From an uncultured Oscillospiraceae bacterium (GTDB lineage: Bacteria; Bacillota; Clostridia; Oscillospirales; Oscillospiraceae): a stretch of 21,347 bases of DNA. The translations under genes and the position numbers were made by a program. Below the pieces are notes generated by a model, which searched no databases, was not told where the DNA came from, and saw only the letters and a list, made by a program, of their open reading frames with translations. Each line of letters begins with the position of its first letter. Position 1 is the stretch's first letter. The stretch lies in the NCBI GenBank assembly GCA_934569425.1, contig CAKTKM010000012.1, forward strand, positions 1 to 21,347. The letters are read 5' to 3'. Positions 7,564-15,360 of the stretch are shown in pieces.

Positions 7564-8601
7564 ATGTTGAGAGTCGGTGTCATTGGCTGCGGTTCCATTG
7601 CCAAGCAGCGTCACGGGTATGAGTATTTCCACAACAGCCATGTGGAGATCAAGGGCTTTTACGACCTGATCCCCGAGCGGGCGCAGGCGCTGGTGGATCT
7701 GTACGGCGGCAAGGTATATGCCGGTGTGGATCAGCTGCTGGCCGATCCGGAGATCGATGCCGTGTCCGTGTGTATGGCCAATGCCTTCCACGCGGAGATC
7801 AGCATTAAGGCGCTGAAGGCCGGCAAGTATGTGCTGTGCGAAAAGCCCATGGCCGTCTCTCTGGAGGAGTGCGAGGCCATGGTGGCTGCCGCCAAGGAGA
7901 GCGGCAAGCGCCTGATGATCGGCCACAATCAGCGGCTGGCTCCCGCCCATAAGAAGGCCAGGGAGATCCTTGCCAGCGGCGCCATGGGGCGCGTGATCAC
8001 CTTCCAGTCCACCTTCGGCCACAAGGGACCGGAGATGTGGAGCATGGACAAGAGCGCCAACACCTGGTTCTTCAAGAAAGCCAGTGCTTCCTTCGGCTCT
8101 ATGGCGGATCTGGGCATCCACAAGATCGACCTGATGCGCTATCTCATCGGCTCGGAGATCACATCGGTATACTCCAATATGAAGGTACTGGACAAGAAGT
8201 TCCCCGACGGCACGCCCATTGAGGTGGACGACAACTCCGTGGAGGTGCTGACCTTTGCCAATGGCGCCATGGGTACCGTGACGACCAGCTGGACCCACTA
8301 CGGCGAGGAGTGCAACGCCACCACCCTGTTCTGCGAAAAGGGCATCATGAAGCTGTACGCCGATCCCCAGTATTCCCTGAAGATCGTCAACGCCGACGGT
8401 ACGCAGGTGCTGTACGCACTGGATCGCCTGCAGACCAACGAAGACGCCCAGCAGGCGTCCTCCGGTGTGATCGACGAGTTTGTCGCCGCTGTGGAGGAGA
8501 ACCGCCCCAGTATTCTGGACGCGGAGGATGTGGTTCGTTCCATGCGGGCGGTGTTCGCCTGCCTGCGTTCGGCAGAGGCGGAGAAGGCCGTCACGCTGTA
8601 A
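7564..8601 (+). CDS. Gfo/Idh/MocA family NAD(P)-dependent oxidoreductase
   Basis: 345 residues. The N-terminal Rossmann fold has the dinucleotide motif VIGCGSIA (residues 6-13). The conserved E93-K94-P95 follows, Lys94 being the usual catalytic residue. The C-terminal alpha/beta domain carries DLGIHKIDL with Asp182 and His186, the family's catalytic pair. The enzyme should oxidise a hydroxyl of a sugar, inositol or glycoside to a ketone using bound or free NAD(P). AAGGAG lies 9-10 bases before the ATG, and the gap after lacI is only 26 bases, so it is in the same operon. Its neighbours (sugar importer, TIM-barrel isomerase) argue for a catabolic role on an imported sugar. A myo-inositol dehydrogenase (IolG-like) activity is possible, but no other iol genes are visible. 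Confidence 0.88.
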   Translation: MLRVGVIGCGSIAKQRHGYEYFHNSHVEIKGFYDLIPERAQALVDLYGGKVYAGVDQLLADPEIDAVSVCMANAFHAEISIKALKAGKYVLCEKPMAVSLEECEAMVAAAKESGKRLMIGHNQRLAPAHKKAREILASGAMGRVITFQSTFGHKGPEMWSMDKSANTWFFKKASASFGSMADLGIHKIDLMRYLIGSEITSVYSNMKVLDKKFPDGTPIEVDDNSVEVLTFANGAMGTVTTSWTHYGEECNATTLFCEKGIMKLYADPQYSLKIVNADGTQVLYALDRLQTNEDAQQASSGVIDEFVAAVEENRPSILDAEDVVRSMRAVFACLRSAEAEKAVTL

Positions 8602-8662
8602 ATTCGATATAGTGCCTGTGTCAGCAGGTATTATATAAATAATTTGTTTTGGAGGAAATTGC

Positions 8663-9796
8663 ATGAAAAAGATCATTGCGCTGCTTCTGGCAATGGCAAT
8701 GGCGCTGGCTCTGGTCGCTTGCGGCGGAGGCAACACCGATGACACCCAGAAGGACAACAACACCCCCGCAGAGGGCGGCAGCACCGTTTACGTTCTGGGT
8801 CCCACCCCCGACCACGGCTGGACCGCTCAGGCCGGTGCCTACGCGCAGGCCAAGTGTGACGAGATCACCGCTGCCGGTACCTACAAGGCCGTTTACATGG
8901 CCGCTTCCTCCGGCGAGGAGCAGGTTGACCAGTGCAACACCATCATCGCCAACGGCGACGCCGCTATCGTGGTCATGATGGCGCTGGACGATTCCGCTCA
9001 GGCCGGCCAGGAGGCTCTGTACGCCGAGCAGATCCCCTTCATCTCCTTCGACCGTATCATCGAGGCTACTGAGAAGTATGCCGTGCTGAACGCTTCCGGT
9101 GATAACTGGCAGTGCGGCCGCGGTATCGCTTACTGGCTGCAGAAGAACGGCATGAAGCCCGGCGATACCATCGTCACCCTGTACGGCGACAACGGTACCG
9201 TCTGCTCCCGCCGCGCTGAGGGCTTCAAGGAGTTCCTGACCGGCGCCGAGAAGTATTCCGACAAGGCTCTGGGTCAGGACTTCGAGACCACCGAGAAGTG
9301 GGACGATGCCGCTGTTGAGGCCGCTCTGAATACTTACGCTACCGTCTGCGACTGGTCCGCCGATAAGGCTTATGACTACATGGAGCAGAAGATGGAAGAG
9401 ATCGTGGCCGCTGCCAAGGCCAATGGCGGCAACCTGTATATCTATTCCATGGACGATGAGATGACCTTCGGTGTCATGAACTACATCGAGACCGCTTCCG
9501 ATGCTCTGAAGGCTGACCTGAAGGAGCTGAACGTGTATATCTCCGCCATCGGCGGTATGCAGGAGCTGTACGATGTGATGGCCGACACCACCGAGACCAG
9601 CATCGCCAACACCTACTTCGACGACATGATGAGCATGTACTTCTCCCCCAAGATGATGCAGGACATCATCGACAAGGGTCTGGAGTATCTGTCCGGCAAC
9701 TGGACCTATGAGGTCGGTTCCGGCGAGTATCAGCCCACTTGGATCGTTGGCCGCGACAACGTCACTCAGTACGAGGGCTTCAAGGGCCACGCCTGA
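8663..9796 (+). CDS. Sugar ABC transporter substrate-binding lipoprotein (type 1 periplasmic-binding fold)
   Basis: 377 residues. The lipoprotein signal peptide MKKIIALLLAMAMALALVAC has its lipobox at LVA-C20, followed by a Gly/Asn/Asp-rich tether. The mature part has the Peripla_BP_4-like layout: VYVLGPTPDHGWTAQ start, a DQCNTIIANGDAAIVVMM repeat in the first lobe, then IISFDR-type hinge segments. The protein would be anchored outside the membrane and deliver a sugar to the ATPase/permease pair encoded next. GGAGG sits nine bases before the ATG. Codon choice shifts to GCT/GGT/TCC and AAG compared with the GCG/GGC-rich neighbours, which fits high expression. A hairpin after the stop separates it from the ATPase gene. 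Confidence 0.9.
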   Translation: MKKIIALLLAMAMALALVACGGGNTDDTQKDNNTPAEGGSTVYVLGPTPDHGWTAQAGAYAQAKCDEITAAGTYKAVYMAASSGEEQVDQCNTIIANGDAAIVVMMALDDSAQAGQEALYAEQIPFISFDRIIEATEKYAVLNASGDNWQCGRGIAYWLQKNGMKPGDTIVTLYGDNGTVCSRRAEGFKEFLTGAEKYSDKALGQDFETTEKWDDAAVEAALNTYATVCDWSADKAYDYMEQKMEEIVAAAKANGGNLYIYSMDDEMTFGVMNYIETASDALKADLKELNVYISAIGGMQELYDVMADTTETSIANTYFDDMMSMYFSPKMMQDIIDKGLEYLSGNWTYEVGSGEYQPTWIVGRDNVTQYEGFKGHA

Positions 9797-9817
9797 TCTA
9801 AGCGATCTGCCATTTGC

Positions 9818-9856
9818 GCGGATGCAGGGGGTTCGCCCCCCTGCATCCGCCTTTCC
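9818..9856 (+). terminator. Intercistronic hairpin, likely partial terminator or mRNA-stabilising stem
   Basis: A 14-bp perfect GC-rich stem (9818-9831 with 9837-9850, loop TTCGC) lies about 20 bases after the binding-protein stop. Only CTTTCC follows, so the T-run is poor. This arrangement usually allows partial read-through or protects the upstream mRNA, giving more binding protein than ATPase. Confidence 0.7.
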
Positions 9857-9906
9857 AAAGCGGCGCCCTTCGCGGCACCTCAACCTGAAGCAAGGAGACA
9901 GCGTAT

Positions 9907-11406
9907 ATGAACATCCTTGAAATGACCCATGTGACCAAGACCTTTGGCAGCAACCGGGTGCTGTCCGACGTACACCTGACGGTGGGCGAGGGCGAGATCC
10001 ACGCGCTGCTGGGGGAGAACGGCGCGGGAAAATCCACACTGATGAACATTCTGACCGGTGTTCTGCCTGCCGATGAGGGCGAGATCCTCTTCTGCGGGAA
10101 AAGCTATCCCACGCCCACCATTCATCAGATGGAGGCGGCGGGCATTGCCTTCGTTCATCAGGAGCTGAACGTCATCAATGACCTGACGGTGGCGGACAAC
10201 ATCTTCCTGCGGCGGGAGCTGACGAAATTCGGCCTGCTGCGAAACAAGGAGCAGGTGGAAAAGACGCGGCAGCTGTTTGAGGATCTGGGCGTGGACATTG
10301 ATCCCAACGCCATGGTCAGCGAGCTGAAGACCAGCGAAAAGCAGCTTCTGGAGATTTGCCGCGCCCTGTATGCGGATGCCAAGCTGCTGATTCTGGACGA
10401 GCCTACCACGGCACTGTCCAACAATGAAATCGACCATCTCTTTGAAATACTGAAAAAATTGAAAACTCAGGGGAAATCCTTCATCTTCATCTCCCACAAA
10501 ATGCCGGAGATCTTCGCGCTGGCGGATCGGTATACGGTGCTGCGCAACGGTGAATTCATTTCCTCAGGCGATATAAAGGATACGACCCCTCACGCCATTA
10601 CCTCCGACATGGTGGGTACGAAATATGTGGACGCGGAGGTGTATGAGCCGCGGGAACTGGGCGAGCCGATCCTGACGCTGCACGGACTGAGCGGCGAGGG
10701 CTTCGACGGCATCGACCTGACGGTGCGGCGGGGCGAGATCGTGGCATTGACCGGCCTTGCCGGATGCGGCGCCAGCGAGCTGCTGCAGACCGTGTTCGGC
10801 GCGCTGCCCGCGGAGGGCGGCGAGATACTGGTGGACGGAAAGCCTGTCCACGGCCGCTCGGTGAAGTTCATGAAGAAGGGTGTGGGTATGCTGCCGGCCA
10901 ACCGTAAGGAGAATTCCGTGGTGCCGGATATGAGCATTCTGGAGAACTTCTATCTGGCGGAGCATGAGATCTCGCGCCGCAAGCCCCTGATCCGCGACAA
11001 GGAGGAGCAGGCGCGGTACGAGGGCTATAAGGAGCCCCTGCAGATCAAGGCGGAGGACAGCGCATTGAGCATCACCTCGCTGTCCGGCGGCAACCAGCAG
11101 AAGGTTTTCATTGCCCGGTGGCTGAACATCGGCGCGGACGTGCTGCTGTTCGACAATCCGACGCAGGGCGTGGACGTGGGCGCCAAGGCCGAGATCTATA
11201 AGCTGATGCTCAGCTTTGCCAAGGAGGGCAAGGCGGTCATCTTCAATACGCTGGAGATACCGGAGATCCAGAAGGTAGCGGATCGGTGCGTGGTCTTTTA
11301 CGAGGGACATATCGCAAAGATATTCCAACATTCCGAGGTCAATGAGCATGACGTGATGCTCTATTCCACCAACGCGGTGGATACGCATGTGGAGGTAGCG
11401 AGATGA
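9907..11406 (+). CDS. Sugar ABC transporter ATP-binding protein, RbsA/MglA-type with two nucleotide-binding domains
   Basis: 499 residues, the usual size of this double-domain family. NBD1: Walker A GENGAGKST (36-44), Q-loop Gln85, a divergent signature LKTSEKQLLEI (about 140-150), Walker B LLILDEP (160-166), His197. NBD2: degenerate Walker A GLAGCGAS (283-290, no lysine, normal for the family), good signature SLSGGNQQK (391-399), and Walker B LLFDNP in which the usual Glu is Asn417. It energises import through the permease encoded next. AAGGAG lies 9-10 bases upstream. Its stop overlaps the permease ATG (ATGA), so the two are coupled. The Asn in NBD2 suggests only NBD1 has a catalytic glutamate. 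Confidence 0.92.
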   Translation: MNILEMTHVTKTFGSNRVLSDVHLTVGEGEIHALLGENGAGKSTLMNILTGVLPADEGEILFCGKSYPTPTIHQMEAAGIAFVHQELNVINDLTVADNIFLRRELTKFGLLRNKEQVEKTRQLFEDLGVDIDPNAMVSELKTSEKQLLEICRALYADAKLLILDEPTTALSNNEIDHLFEILKKLKTQGKSFIFISHKMPEIFALADRYTVLRNGEFISSGDIKDTTPHAITSDMVGTKYVDAEVYEPRELGEPILTLHGLSGEGFDGIDLTVRRGEIVALTGLAGCGASELLQTVFGALPAEGGEILVDGKPVHGRSVKFMKKGVGMLPANRKENSVVPDMSILENFYLAEHEISRRKPLIRDKEEQARYEGYKEPLQIKAEDSALSITSLSGGNQQKVFIARWLNIGADVLLFDNPTQGVDVGAKAEIYKLMLSFAKEGKAVIFNTLEIPEIQKVADRCVVFYEGHIAKIFQHSEVNEHDVMLYSTNAVDTHVEVAR

Positions 11407-12494
11407 ACAAGAAAAACGGCTTCGGCGCCATTGCCGGAAAGATCTGGTCCCAGTATAGCTTTATCTTTGTTTTCCTGATCATCATGGTGGGCTACGCGTT
11501 CACCATTCAGGCCAACGGCAACACCTTCAAGTGGAGCCATGTGGCCGCCGTGCTGGGCAGCCAGAATACCTGTATCGTGGGTACCATGGCGCTGGGTATG
11601 GCGCTGGTCATCATCACCGGGCAGATCGACTTGTCCATCGGTTCATCGCTGGTGCTGTGTACCGGTGTGACCATTATGGTGTTCAACGTGACCAACTCTA
11701 TTTTGCTGATGGTGCTGGCGGCACTGGTGTGCGGCGCGCTGTGCGGCGCCATCAACGGTGTGCTGGCAGGCTGTGCCAAAATGCCCCCCTTCGTGGTGAC
11801 GCTGGGTACCATGCTGATCTACCGTTCGCTGACGCTGTCGGTGGTGCGTTCCATCGATCCGGCTATCAGCGGCTCCTCCTCCAGCCAGTTCGCCATGCTG
11901 AGCGACAACAGTAACTATGAATTTTTGCGTATGAAGTTCGGCACCGGCAAGCTGTCGCTGGGCGCTTTCTCCATCCCCTACATCACCTTTGTGTTTGTGC
12001 TGATGGTCATTCTGTTCGTGCTGTTGGCCAACAAGACCAAGTATGGCAAGACCGTGTACGCCGTAGGCTCCAATGAGAAGAGCGCGCGCCTTGCGGGCAT
12101 CAATACCACATGGGTCAAGGTGTCGGTATTCATCATTACCGGCCTGATGGTGGGTGTGGCCAGTATCATTCAGGCCTGCAAGATCGGCAACGTGACCCCC
12201 GCCTCCTCCGGCCAGAGCTATGAGATGTATGCCATTGCGGCAGTGGTGCTGGCGGGCGTCAACATGGCGGGCGGACGCGGCAAGGTGTTCGGTGTGCTGT
12301 TCGGTGCGCTGTCCTACACCACCATCAACTTCATCATCGTGTCCATCCCCTCCCTCAGCGTGGATATTCAGGATACCTTCCAGGGTCTCGTGCTGATCAT
12401 CGTGATCCTGATCCAAACCATCGGACCTGTCATCAAGGAGAGCATCCAGCGGGCGCGGAAGCGCCGCAAGGCGATCCCCACGGATGTGGCCTGA
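11403..12494 (+). CDS. Sugar ABC transporter permease, RbsC family
   Basis: 363 residues with about 8-10 hydrophobic segments. Family hallmarks are visible: GMALVIITGQIDLSIGSSL near residues 60-80, PPFVVTLGTM around 127-136, and the cytoplasmic coupling region AVGSNEKSARLAGI near 220-233, followed by VVLAGVNMAGGRGKVFG. It forms the membrane channel with the RbsA-type ATPase; one gene suggests a homodimer. The start codon overlaps the ATPase stop. A strong terminator follows, so this is the last gene of the operon. It belongs to the pentose/hexose (ribose, galactose, xylose, autoinducer) importer group; substrate cannot be read from the sequence. Confidence 0.9.
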   Translation: MNKKNGFGAIAGKIWSQYSFIFVFLIIMVGYAFTIQANGNTFKWSHVAAVLGSQNTCIVGTMALGMALVIITGQIDLSIGSSLVLCTGVTIMVFNVTNSILLMVLAALVCGALCGAINGVLAGCAKMPPFVVTLGTMLIYRSLTLSVVRSIDPAISGSSSSQFAMLSDNSNYEFLRMKFGTGKLSLGAFSIPYITFVFVLMVILFVLLANKTKYGKTVYAVGSNEKSARLAGINTTWVKVSVFIITGLMVGVASIIQACKIGNVTPASSGQSYEMYAIAAVVLAGVNMAGGRGKVFGVLFGALSYTTINFIIVSIPSLSVDIQDTFQGLVLIIVILIQTIGPVIKESIQRARKRRKAIPTDVA

Positions 12495-12510
12495 CGGACA
12501 AGCAATATAC

Positions 12511-12541
12511 CAAAACCTCCGGCGTAGCCGGAGGTTTTGCG
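12511..12541 (+). terminator. Rho-independent terminator of the sugar operon
   Basis: A 13-bp perfect stem (12511-12523 with 12527-12539) around GTA, ending in TTTT within the 3' arm, 17 bases after the permease stop. Confidence 0.88.
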
Positions 12542-12561
12542 TTTGACGGGATAAAAAACTG

Positions 12562-12590
12562 CTGACAAGCCGGAGAAAGTGTGCTATTAT
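12562..12590 (+). promoter_or_regulatory. Predicted promoter of CAP-domain gene
   Basis: -35 CTGACA (12562-12567), 17-base spacer, -10 TATTAT (12585-12590); both 5/6 matches. It leaves a 5' untranslated region of about 57 bases. Confidence 0.65.
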
Positions 12591-12653
12591 GTAAAACACC
12601 GGTTATGTGTCTGTAGGTACTGCCGGATATGAAAGTAACGGAGAGAGCGGACA

Positions 12654-13439
12654 ATGGAGCGGAAAAGGATCGGTTATCTGGTGGTTTTTGCGGTAGTAGC
12701 CTTGTTAGCGGCGGTACTGTGGCGCGGCGTGGCGGCGGAGAGCCTGCATGGACAGGCGGATACGTCTCTGCGGACAGACACGGACATGCAGAAGGCGATG
12801 CCGTTGACGGCGGAGACGGAGCCGCTGCTGCTGTATCAGCCGCTGCTGCCGCTGGAATCGCCCCTGCCGGAGGAACCTGCATCGGAGGAATTGACAGCGG
12901 ACACGGAGGAGCCTGCGGCGGAGAGGACAGAGAAAGGTGCGGAGAAAACGGCGGAGGACACGCTGGAGAACGCGCCGGAGGAGACCACCGCACCTGCTGC
13001 GGACGAGCTGTCCGGCCAAACAGAGTCTGCCGCCGAGCCGGCGGAAGAGCCGGAGGAGGAGACGGTGTACGCATCCACCGGCGGAGATTGGGTGGGGCGG
13101 ATGCTGGAACTGGTAAACAATCACCGGGCGCAGAACGGTATGTCGGCGCTGGCGCTGGACAGCACGCTGTGCAGCGCGGCGGCCACCCGCGCCAGCGAGT
13201 GTACCCGCTATTTCAGCCATACAAGGCCGGACGGAAGCCAATGGTACACCGTGTCCTCGCTGGCACACGGCGAGAATCTGGTGATGGGGACCGATATGGG
13301 CGCCGATACTGCCACCATGGAGCTGATGAATTCCGCCGGACACCGGGCGAATATCCTGGACAGCCGCTATGCCACCATTGGGATCGGCTACTGCTATTCC
13401 GGCGCCGACATTTACTGGGTGCAGCTGTTTGGTTATTGA
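12654..13439 (+). CDS. Secreted or membrane-anchored CAP (SCP/PR-1-like) domain protein
   Basis: 261 residues. A basic N-terminus and hydrophobic segment (7-24) form a signal peptide or anchor. Residues about 65-138 are a low-complexity linker very rich in Glu, Ala, Pro and Thr. The C-terminal CAP domain (about 145-261) shows MLELVNNHRAQNG, YFSHTRPDG with His189, GENL with Glu207, and SAGHRANILD with His230, the four positions of the CAP cavity. GGAGAG precedes the ATG by about 11 bases. Bacterial CAP proteins of this type (YkwD-like) are extracellular with no settled enzymatic function. It stands alone between its own promoter and a strong terminator. Confidence 0.85.
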   Translation: MERKRIGYLVVFAVVALLAAVLWRGVAAESLHGQADTSLRTDTDMQKAMPLTAETEPLLLYQPLLPLESPLPEEPASEELTADTEEPAAERTEKGAEKTAEDTLENAPEETTAPAADELSGQTESAAEPAEEPEEETVYASTGGDWVGRMLELVNNHRAQNGMSALALDSTLCSAAATRASECTRYFSHTRPDGSQWYTVSSLAHGENLVMGTDMGADTATMELMNSAGHRANILDSRYATIGIGYCYSGADIYWVQLFGY

Positions 13440-13443
13440 GCAT

Positions 13444-13477
13444 AAAAATGCCGATACCGGAGGGTATCGGCATTTTT
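13444..13477. terminator. Bidirectional terminator between CAP gene and hcp
   Basis: A 15-bp perfect stem (13444-13458 with 13463-13477), loop GGAG, with A5 at the left and T5 at the right of the stem, between convergent genes. Confidence 0.93.
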
Positions 13478-13492
13478 GTGCGGTAAAAGGGA

Positions 13493-15070
13493 TCAGCCCC
13501 GGTGCAGAATGGCATCCAGATCCTGCGCCGGTGCGGTGATGGGCTGAAGACCGTAGGCGTCCACCAGTGTTTTGACCACCGTTTCCGACAGGAAGGCGGG
13601 CAGGGTAGGGCCAAGGTAAATGTTTTTCACGCCCAGCGCCAGCAGGCTCAGCAGAATGCAGACGGCCTTCTGTTCGTACCAGGACAGCACCAGCGTCAGG
13701 GGCAGGTCGTTGACGGTGCAGCCGAAGGCGTCGGCCAGTGCAAGGGCGATCTGTACGGCGCTGTAGGCATCGTTGCACTGCCCCACGTCCAGAATGCGGG
13801 GGATGCCGCCGATCTCACCCAGATCCAGATCGTTGATGCGGAATTTCCCGCAGGCCAGTGTCAGCACAAGGGAGTCCATGGGGGTACGTTTGACGAACTC
13901 GGTATAATAGTTGCGGCCGGGATGTGCGCCGTCGCAGCCGCCTACCAGGAAGATATGCTTTACCGCACCGCTCTTGATGGCGTCGATCAGCTGGGGCGCC
14001 TTGTTCAGCACGGCGGCGCGGGCAAAGCCGGTGGTCACCATGTGGCCGCCGTTGACGCCGCTCATGCTGCGGTCGGTGTCATAGCCGCCCAGTGCGAGGG
14101 CTTGTTCGATAAGCGGGGAGAAGTCCTTGCGGCCCGCGCCGTCGGCCTCGATGTGCCGCAGGCCGTCATAGCCCACCACGGAGGTGGTGTAGACGCGGTC
14201 GGCGTAGCTGGGGCGGGGCGGCATGAGGCAGTTGGTGGTAAACAGCACCGGGGCGGGGATGTTGTCGAACTCCCGCTGCTGGTTCTGCCACGCGGTGCCG
14301 AAGTTGCCTGCCAGATGAGGATACTTTTTCAGGCCGGGGTAGCCGTGGGCAGGCAGCATCTCGCAGTGGGTGTAGATGTTGATGCCCTTTCCGGCGGTTT
14401 GTTCCAGAAGCTGATGGAGATCCTCAAGATCGTGACCGGAGACCACGATAAAAGGCCCCCGCTTGATGTCCAGATTCACCCGCGTAGGGACGGGATCGCC
14501 GAAGGTCTCCGTATTGGCGCGATCCAGAAGCGCCATGCAGCGGAAGTTCACCTGACCGAATTCCATGATGAGAGAGAGCCATTCCTCTACGCTGTGCTCC
14601 TCCGCAAGGGTGGCCAGACCCTTGTAGAACCACTCGTCCACTTCCTTGTCCCGATAGCCCAGATTCAAAGCGTGGTGGGCGTAGGCGGCCATGCCCTTCA
14701 GGCCGAACAGCAGCGTGGAGCGCAGGGACACAATGTCCGTTTGACCGCGCCACAGCCATGAGGGATCACCGCTGCCGCTGCTGCCGCCGTGGCGGCGCAG
14801 GGCCTCATCCACACGGTCGGTGAAGGCGCGGATCGCCTCATTGTCGAAGTTGACGTTGGTCAGCGTGGTGAACAGGCCGTCCGCCAGCAGGCGGGTCACC
14901 TCCGGCGGATAGGTCTGCTGCCGGCGGCAGACCTCCGCCAGACGGATCAGACGGCATACCAGCGCGTCCTGCAGATGGGCGGTCTGGGGTTGCTTGCCGC
15001 ATACGCCGGTTTTGACGCAGCCGCTGCCGCCGGCGGTCTGCTGGCACTGAAAACAAAACATTTCTGACAT
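13493..15070 (-). CDS. hcp: Hydroxylamine reductase / hybrid cluster protein (class I Hcp)
   Basis: 525 residues. The N-terminal cysteines C6, C9, C18, C24 are spaced C-x2-C-x8-C-x5-C, as in class I Hcp, and bind a [4Fe-4S] cluster. All ligands of the hybrid Fe-S-O cluster are recognisable: His213, Glu237 (HCEMLPAHGYP), Cys281 (TTNCLMPP), Cys379 (GGCDGAHPG), Cys407 (LACGKF), Cys432 (GQCNDAYSA) and Glu466 (WYEQKA). The enzyme is a cytoplasmic oxygen-sensitive protein proposed to reduce hydroxylamine or nitric oxide in nitrosative stress. No hcr reductase gene is adjacent, as is usual in anaerobes. AGGAGG lies 7 bases before the ATG and is partly inside an inverted repeat (15072-15104). Confidence 0.95.
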   Translation of the reverse strand: MSEMFCFQCQQTAGGSGCVKTGVCGKQPQTAHLQDALVCRLIRLAEVCRRQQTYPPEVTRLLADGLFTTLTNVNFDNEAIRAFTDRVDEALRRHGGSSGSGDPSWLWRGQTDIVSLRSTLLFGLKGMAAYAHHALNLGYRDKEVDEWFYKGLATLAEEHSVEEWLSLIMEFGQVNFRCMALLDRANTETFGDPVPTRVNLDIKRGPFIVVSGHDLEDLHQLLEQTAGKGINIYTHCEMLPAHGYPGLKKYPHLAGNFGTAWQNQQREFDNIPAPVLFTTNCLMPPRPSYADRVYTTSVVGYDGLRHIEADGAGRKDFSPLIEQALALGGYDTDRSMSGVNGGHMVTTGFARAAVLNKAPQLIDAIKSGAVKHIFLVGGCDGAHPGRNYYTEFVKRTPMDSLVLTLACGKFRINDLDLGEIGGIPRILDVGQCNDAYSAVQIALALADAFGCTVNDLPLTLVLSWYEQKAVCILLSLLALGVKNIYLGPTLPAFLSETVVKTLVDAYGLQPITAPAQDLDAILHRG

Positions 15071-15071
15071 G

Positions 15072-15104
15072 ATACTACCTCCTGTGATGGGTTGCAGGTA
15101 GTAT
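15072..15104 (-). promoter_or_regulatory. Inverted repeat covering the hcp ribosome-binding site
   Basis: On the minus strand ATACTACCT (15104-15096) can pair with AGGTAGTAT (15080-15072), a 9-bp perfect match separated by 15 bases. The second arm contains half of the AGGAGG Shine-Dalgarno sequence and ends one base before the ATG. As RNA it would hide the ribosome site; as DNA it could be a protein-binding site. No clear hcp promoter could be assigned upstream. Confidence 0.5.
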
Positions 15105-15165
15105 GTGCCATTTTCCGCCGTCCATGCGAAGAATGGGAGATTAAACGGAGAGATGGTTTTCCCCC

Positions 15166-15194
15166 TTGACAGGAAGGAAAATACTGATTATAAT
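15166..15194 (+). promoter_or_regulatory. Consensus promoter of tRNA-Pro
   Basis: -35 TTGACA (15166-15171), exactly 17 bases, -10 TATAAT (15189-15194): a perfect sigma-A consensus, 13 bases before the mature tRNA 5' end. Confidence 0.92.
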
Positions 15195-15207
15195 GGAAAA
15201 GCTGTGG

Positions 15208-15283
15208 CGGGGAGTAGCGCAGCTGGTAGCGCGCTTGGTTCGGGACCAAGAGGCCGGGAGTTCAAGTCTCCTCTCTCCGACCA
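15208..15283 (+). tRNA. tRNA-Pro (anticodon CGG)
   Basis: 76 bases with encoded CCA. Acceptor stem CGGGGAG (15208-15214) pairs with CTCTCCG (15273-15279); D-arm GCGC/GCGC; anticodon stem CTTGG/CCAAG (15234-15238 and 15246-15250) with loop TTCGGGA, giving anticodon CGG at 15241-15243; T-arm with TTCAAGT loop. The C1-G72 pair and A73 discriminator are the bacterial tRNA-Pro identity features. It reads CCG codons. Confidence 0.96.
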
Positions 15284-15284
15284 G

Positions 15285-15325
15285 AAATCGACAGGCACTG
15301 TCAGGTGCTTGTCGATTTTTGTTTT
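15285..15325 (+). terminator. Terminator of tRNA-Pro
   Basis: Stem 15285-15298 with 15305-15318 (14 bp including one G-T pair), loop TGTCAG, followed by TTTTTGTTTT. It begins one base after the tRNA CCA. Confidence 0.9.
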
Positions 15326-15360
15326 CCGCCAGTTGTCAACGGATGATAAAGGAGTAGGTT

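Noticed and set aside
8621..10039. Long minus-strand open frame opposite the sugar-binding protein gene
   Set aside because: Low-complexity Val/Gly/Leu/His-rich translation mirroring the highly biased codons of the real gene; no family resemblance.
13502..14761. Long plus-strand open frame opposite hcp
   Set aside because: The minus-strand frame contains every Hcp metal ligand, so the plus frame is a shadow.
15208..15360. tRNA-Pro as an integration site for a mobile element
   Set aside because: No integrase gene and no direct repeat of the tRNA 3' end were seen in the flanks; the tRNA has its own intact terminator.
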